DNA from: Bacteroidota bacterium | GTDB taxonomy: Bacteria; Bacteroidota; Ignavibacteria; T3Sed10-11 | DNA: 7,879 nt | NCBI GenBank assembly: GCA_007128495.1 | Contig: SKXH01000013.1 | Location: 1-7,879, forward strand | Direction: 5' to 3' | In this document: positions 6,594 through 7,879 of the stretch, piece after piece | Numbering within the stretch: position 1 is the first letter of the stretch | How the letters are laid out: the number at the start of each line of letters is the position of its first letter | Position numbers and translations under genes: made by a program | Notes under the pieces: generated by a model | Seen by the model: the letters and a program-made list of their open reading frames with translations, nothing else | Told to the model about the DNA's origin: nothing | Databases searched by the model: none

Positions 6594-7007
6594 CTACCCT
6601 GCGAACTCGTGCTGCAATTGTTTTAAGATAGGTTTATTACCTTCAAGAAAAGGAACGGAATCGAACTCATCGGGAGATAACCATCGTATTGTTTTAAATG
6701 CATTGTTTTTTAATTTTCCCCCGAACTGTTTCACCATAAAATAATTAACTTCAAAAACACCGTCATCAGCGTAGGTTTGTATATAGCGGCCATATGGTTC
6801 AATCTCCGACACCGCTATACCCAACTCCTCTTTCAATTCACGTTCCAAACAACCCTGAGGAGTTTCACGGTGCTTAACCTTACCACCCGGGAATTCCCAC
6901 AATAGTCCGTATCGTGCACCCTCTTTTCGTTGACAGCACAAAACTTTGCCGTCGTTAATAATAATCCCTACTGCAACCTGAATAATCCCGCTATTCCCGG
7001 AACTCAT
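6594..7007 (-). CDS. mutT: MutT-type Nudix hydrolase, probable 8-oxo-dGTP diphosphatase
   Basis: This enzyme hydrolyses oxidised dGTP to the monophosphate so it is not built into DNA. The 137-residue protein carries a perfect Nudix box, G-x5-E-x7-REL-x-EE-x-GI, at residues 42-64, with Glu57, Glu60 and Glu61 as metal ligands. WEFPGGK before it matches the LEFPGGK of E. coli MutT. Asn124 in EGNKPILKQL lines up with the E. coli MutT asparagine (PANEPVI) that reads the 8-oxoguanine base, which supports an 8-oxo-dGTP role over other Nudix substrates; a NudG-like (oxidised dCTP) activity remains possible. Its ATG overlaps the upstream gene's TGA by 4 bp (7004-7007), and the 8-oxoG glycosylase follows 10 bp downstream, so the three genes look like one transcript. 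Confidence 0.93.
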   Translation of the reverse strand: MSSGNSGIIQVAVGIIINDGKVLCCQRKEGARYGLLWEFPGGKVKHRETPQGCLERELKEELGIAVSEIEPYGRYIQTYADDGVFEVNYFMVKQFGGKLKNNAFKTIRWLSPDEFDSVPFLEGNKPILKQLQHEFAG

Positions 7008-7879
7008 TTTTCGATGGAAATCCCTTCAAAATATTTAATAACAAATAATGCCTGATAGGTGATCCATTTGCTCGGTTTTCCGAGTTCTTCGACCGGAGCT
7101 ATCATCCGGTCATTTAAACTATTCTCCATCAACCAGAATTGCTTACCGTGTTCATCGGTCTGTACCTTCTGCTTGATGATGTCGAGAGCTTTATTGAACT
7201 CTTTATGCCGCCGGGCACCGATCGCAGCCAACGATCTCATAACATCCAGAATATCGGAGTTATAACTGTTCGGATACCCGAACTTAAACCATTCGGGTTT
7301 TTCCAGTCGTTTGCCGAGTCCCGGCGACTTCGTATATTCCTTCTTCATGTGCAAAATATCTTCACGTAACGTTTTACGCCTGCTCATCGGTACGGATTCA
7401 CTGTACTTTTCAATTGCTTCCTTGAATACAGCATTATTGCTCGGCACATAGATATAGACCTTTGTATCGCGCATTTCTTTGATCATTAAATTCTTTGCCC
7501 GTTTCATAGCAGGTGAAAAATGTTCCTCCGGTACATAACTCAGCGCAAGTAATATCTTTGGTAACGTCATATGACATGTCGGAAGCAGCGAGTAATCCAT
7601 CACAAAACAATCGGCTCCGTTATTCTGTATAATGCGTTCGCACTGGTATTCAACTCCCTTTAATACCCGTTCATCTTGCGCGTAACCGAGTTGCATCATC
7701 GCACGATAAAGATTCCCTGAAAGACAATGGACACTGTAGAACCTGTCCTCATCGGCACGATCGAGGATAAACTCGATGCCGCGTTTAATTTCAGGGTCGT
7801 CGGGGTTTGCGTAGAGGTCGGCCAGGAACGAAAGCTGCCAGAATCCACCCTCATATTTCCTGAAAAGGAATTCACCCGG
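7004..7879 (-). CDS. Alpha/alpha-toroid (terpenoid cyclase/prenyltransferase-fold) protein of unknown function, 5' end outside window
   Basis: The frame is open to the right edge, so 291 C-terminal residues are visible and the true start lies outside; ATGs at 7699 and 7696 are internal. The protein is all-helical with repeated motifs of the squalene-cyclase/prenyltransferase toroid fold: GGFWQLSFLADLY (11-23), CLSGNLYRAMMQLGY followed by DERVLKGVEY (52-78), CHMTLPKILLALSYVP (102-117), then WFKFGYPNSYNSDILDVMRSLAAIG (197-221) and a final W-x-TYQALFVIKYF helix (272-284). It lacks an evident DXDD cyclase motif and the zinc-site pattern of protein prenyltransferases in the visible part, so the fold is recognised but not an activity. 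Cysteines at 52, 80, 91 and 102 with His103 could form a site, but this is speculative. No signal peptide can be judged. It overlaps mutT by 4 bp, suggesting translational coupling. Confidence 0.75.
   Translation of the reverse strand, partial: PGEFLFRKYEGGFWQLSFLADLYANPDDPEIKRGIEFILDRADEDRFYSVHCLSGNLYRAMMQLGYAQDERVLKGVEYQCERIIQNNGADCFVMDYSLLPTCHMTLPKILLALSYVPEEHFSPAMKRAKNLMIKEMRDTKVYIYVPSNNAVFKEAIEKYSESVPMSRRKTLREDILHMKKEYTKSPGLGKRLEKPEWFKFGYPNSYNSDILDVMRSLAAIGARRHKEFNKALDIIKQKVQTDEHGKQFWLMENSLNDRMIAPVEELGKPSKWITYQALFVIKYFEGISIEK

Noticed and set aside
7697..7699. ATG at 7699 as the start of the toroid protein
   Set aside because: The same frame continues to the right edge with 60 further residues that carry family motifs (GGFWQLSFLADLY, CLSGNLYRA), so this ATG is internal.

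Overview
The window is 7.9 kb of densely coding bacterial DNA of moderate GC, made of two convergent gene blocks. The lineage cannot be fixed from the sequence. Hints are sparse Shine-Dalgarno sequences (only one gene has a clear one), an AT-rich gap with a weak Bacteroidetes-like promoter match, a type-2 Ogg glycosylase (commoner in archaea and thermophiles than in ordinary bacteria), and a permease-repressor fusion best known from Chlamydia. An uncultured bacterium, perhaps from the FCB/PVC neighbourhood, is a guess and no more. I see no mobile element, CRISPR array, tRNA or rRNA.

The plus strand (1-3018) carries a metal-ion ABC importer operon of the Mn/Fe/Zn (TroABC/YtgABC/ZnuABC) class: the 3' part of the substrate-binding protein, the ATPase, and a membrane permease. 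The three genes are spaced 1 bp apart or overlap by 4 bp. The permease is the notable gene. Its C-terminal ~210 residues form a complete DtxR/MntR-type metalloregulator: winged helix, dimerisation/metal-binding helices and an SH3/FeoA-like domain. This matches the layout of chlamydial YtgCR, where the repressor half is released by proteolysis. Transporter and metal sensor are thus one polypeptide.

A short convergent gap (3019-3107) separates this operon from the minus-strand block. It has no clear terminator hairpin but holds a small degenerate TTCGTG-type repeat with a 9-10 bp period.

The minus strand, read in transcription order from the right edge, encodes: an alpha/alpha-toroid (terpenoid-cyclase/prenyltransferase-fold) protein of unknown function, cut by the window edge; a MutT-type Nudix hydrolase overlapping it by 4 bp; a type-2 8-oxoguanine DNA glycosylase/lyase 10 bp further on; then, after an AT-rich 97 bp gap, a saccharopine-dehydrogenase-family oxidoreductase and a secreted N-acetylmuramoyl-L-alanine amidase with two N-terminal beta domains. 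MutT and Ogg2 form an oxidised-guanine defence pair: one cleans the nucleotide pool and the other excises 8-oxoG from DNA. The saccharopine-dehydrogenase-like gene and the amidase sit close together but have no evident shared pathway.
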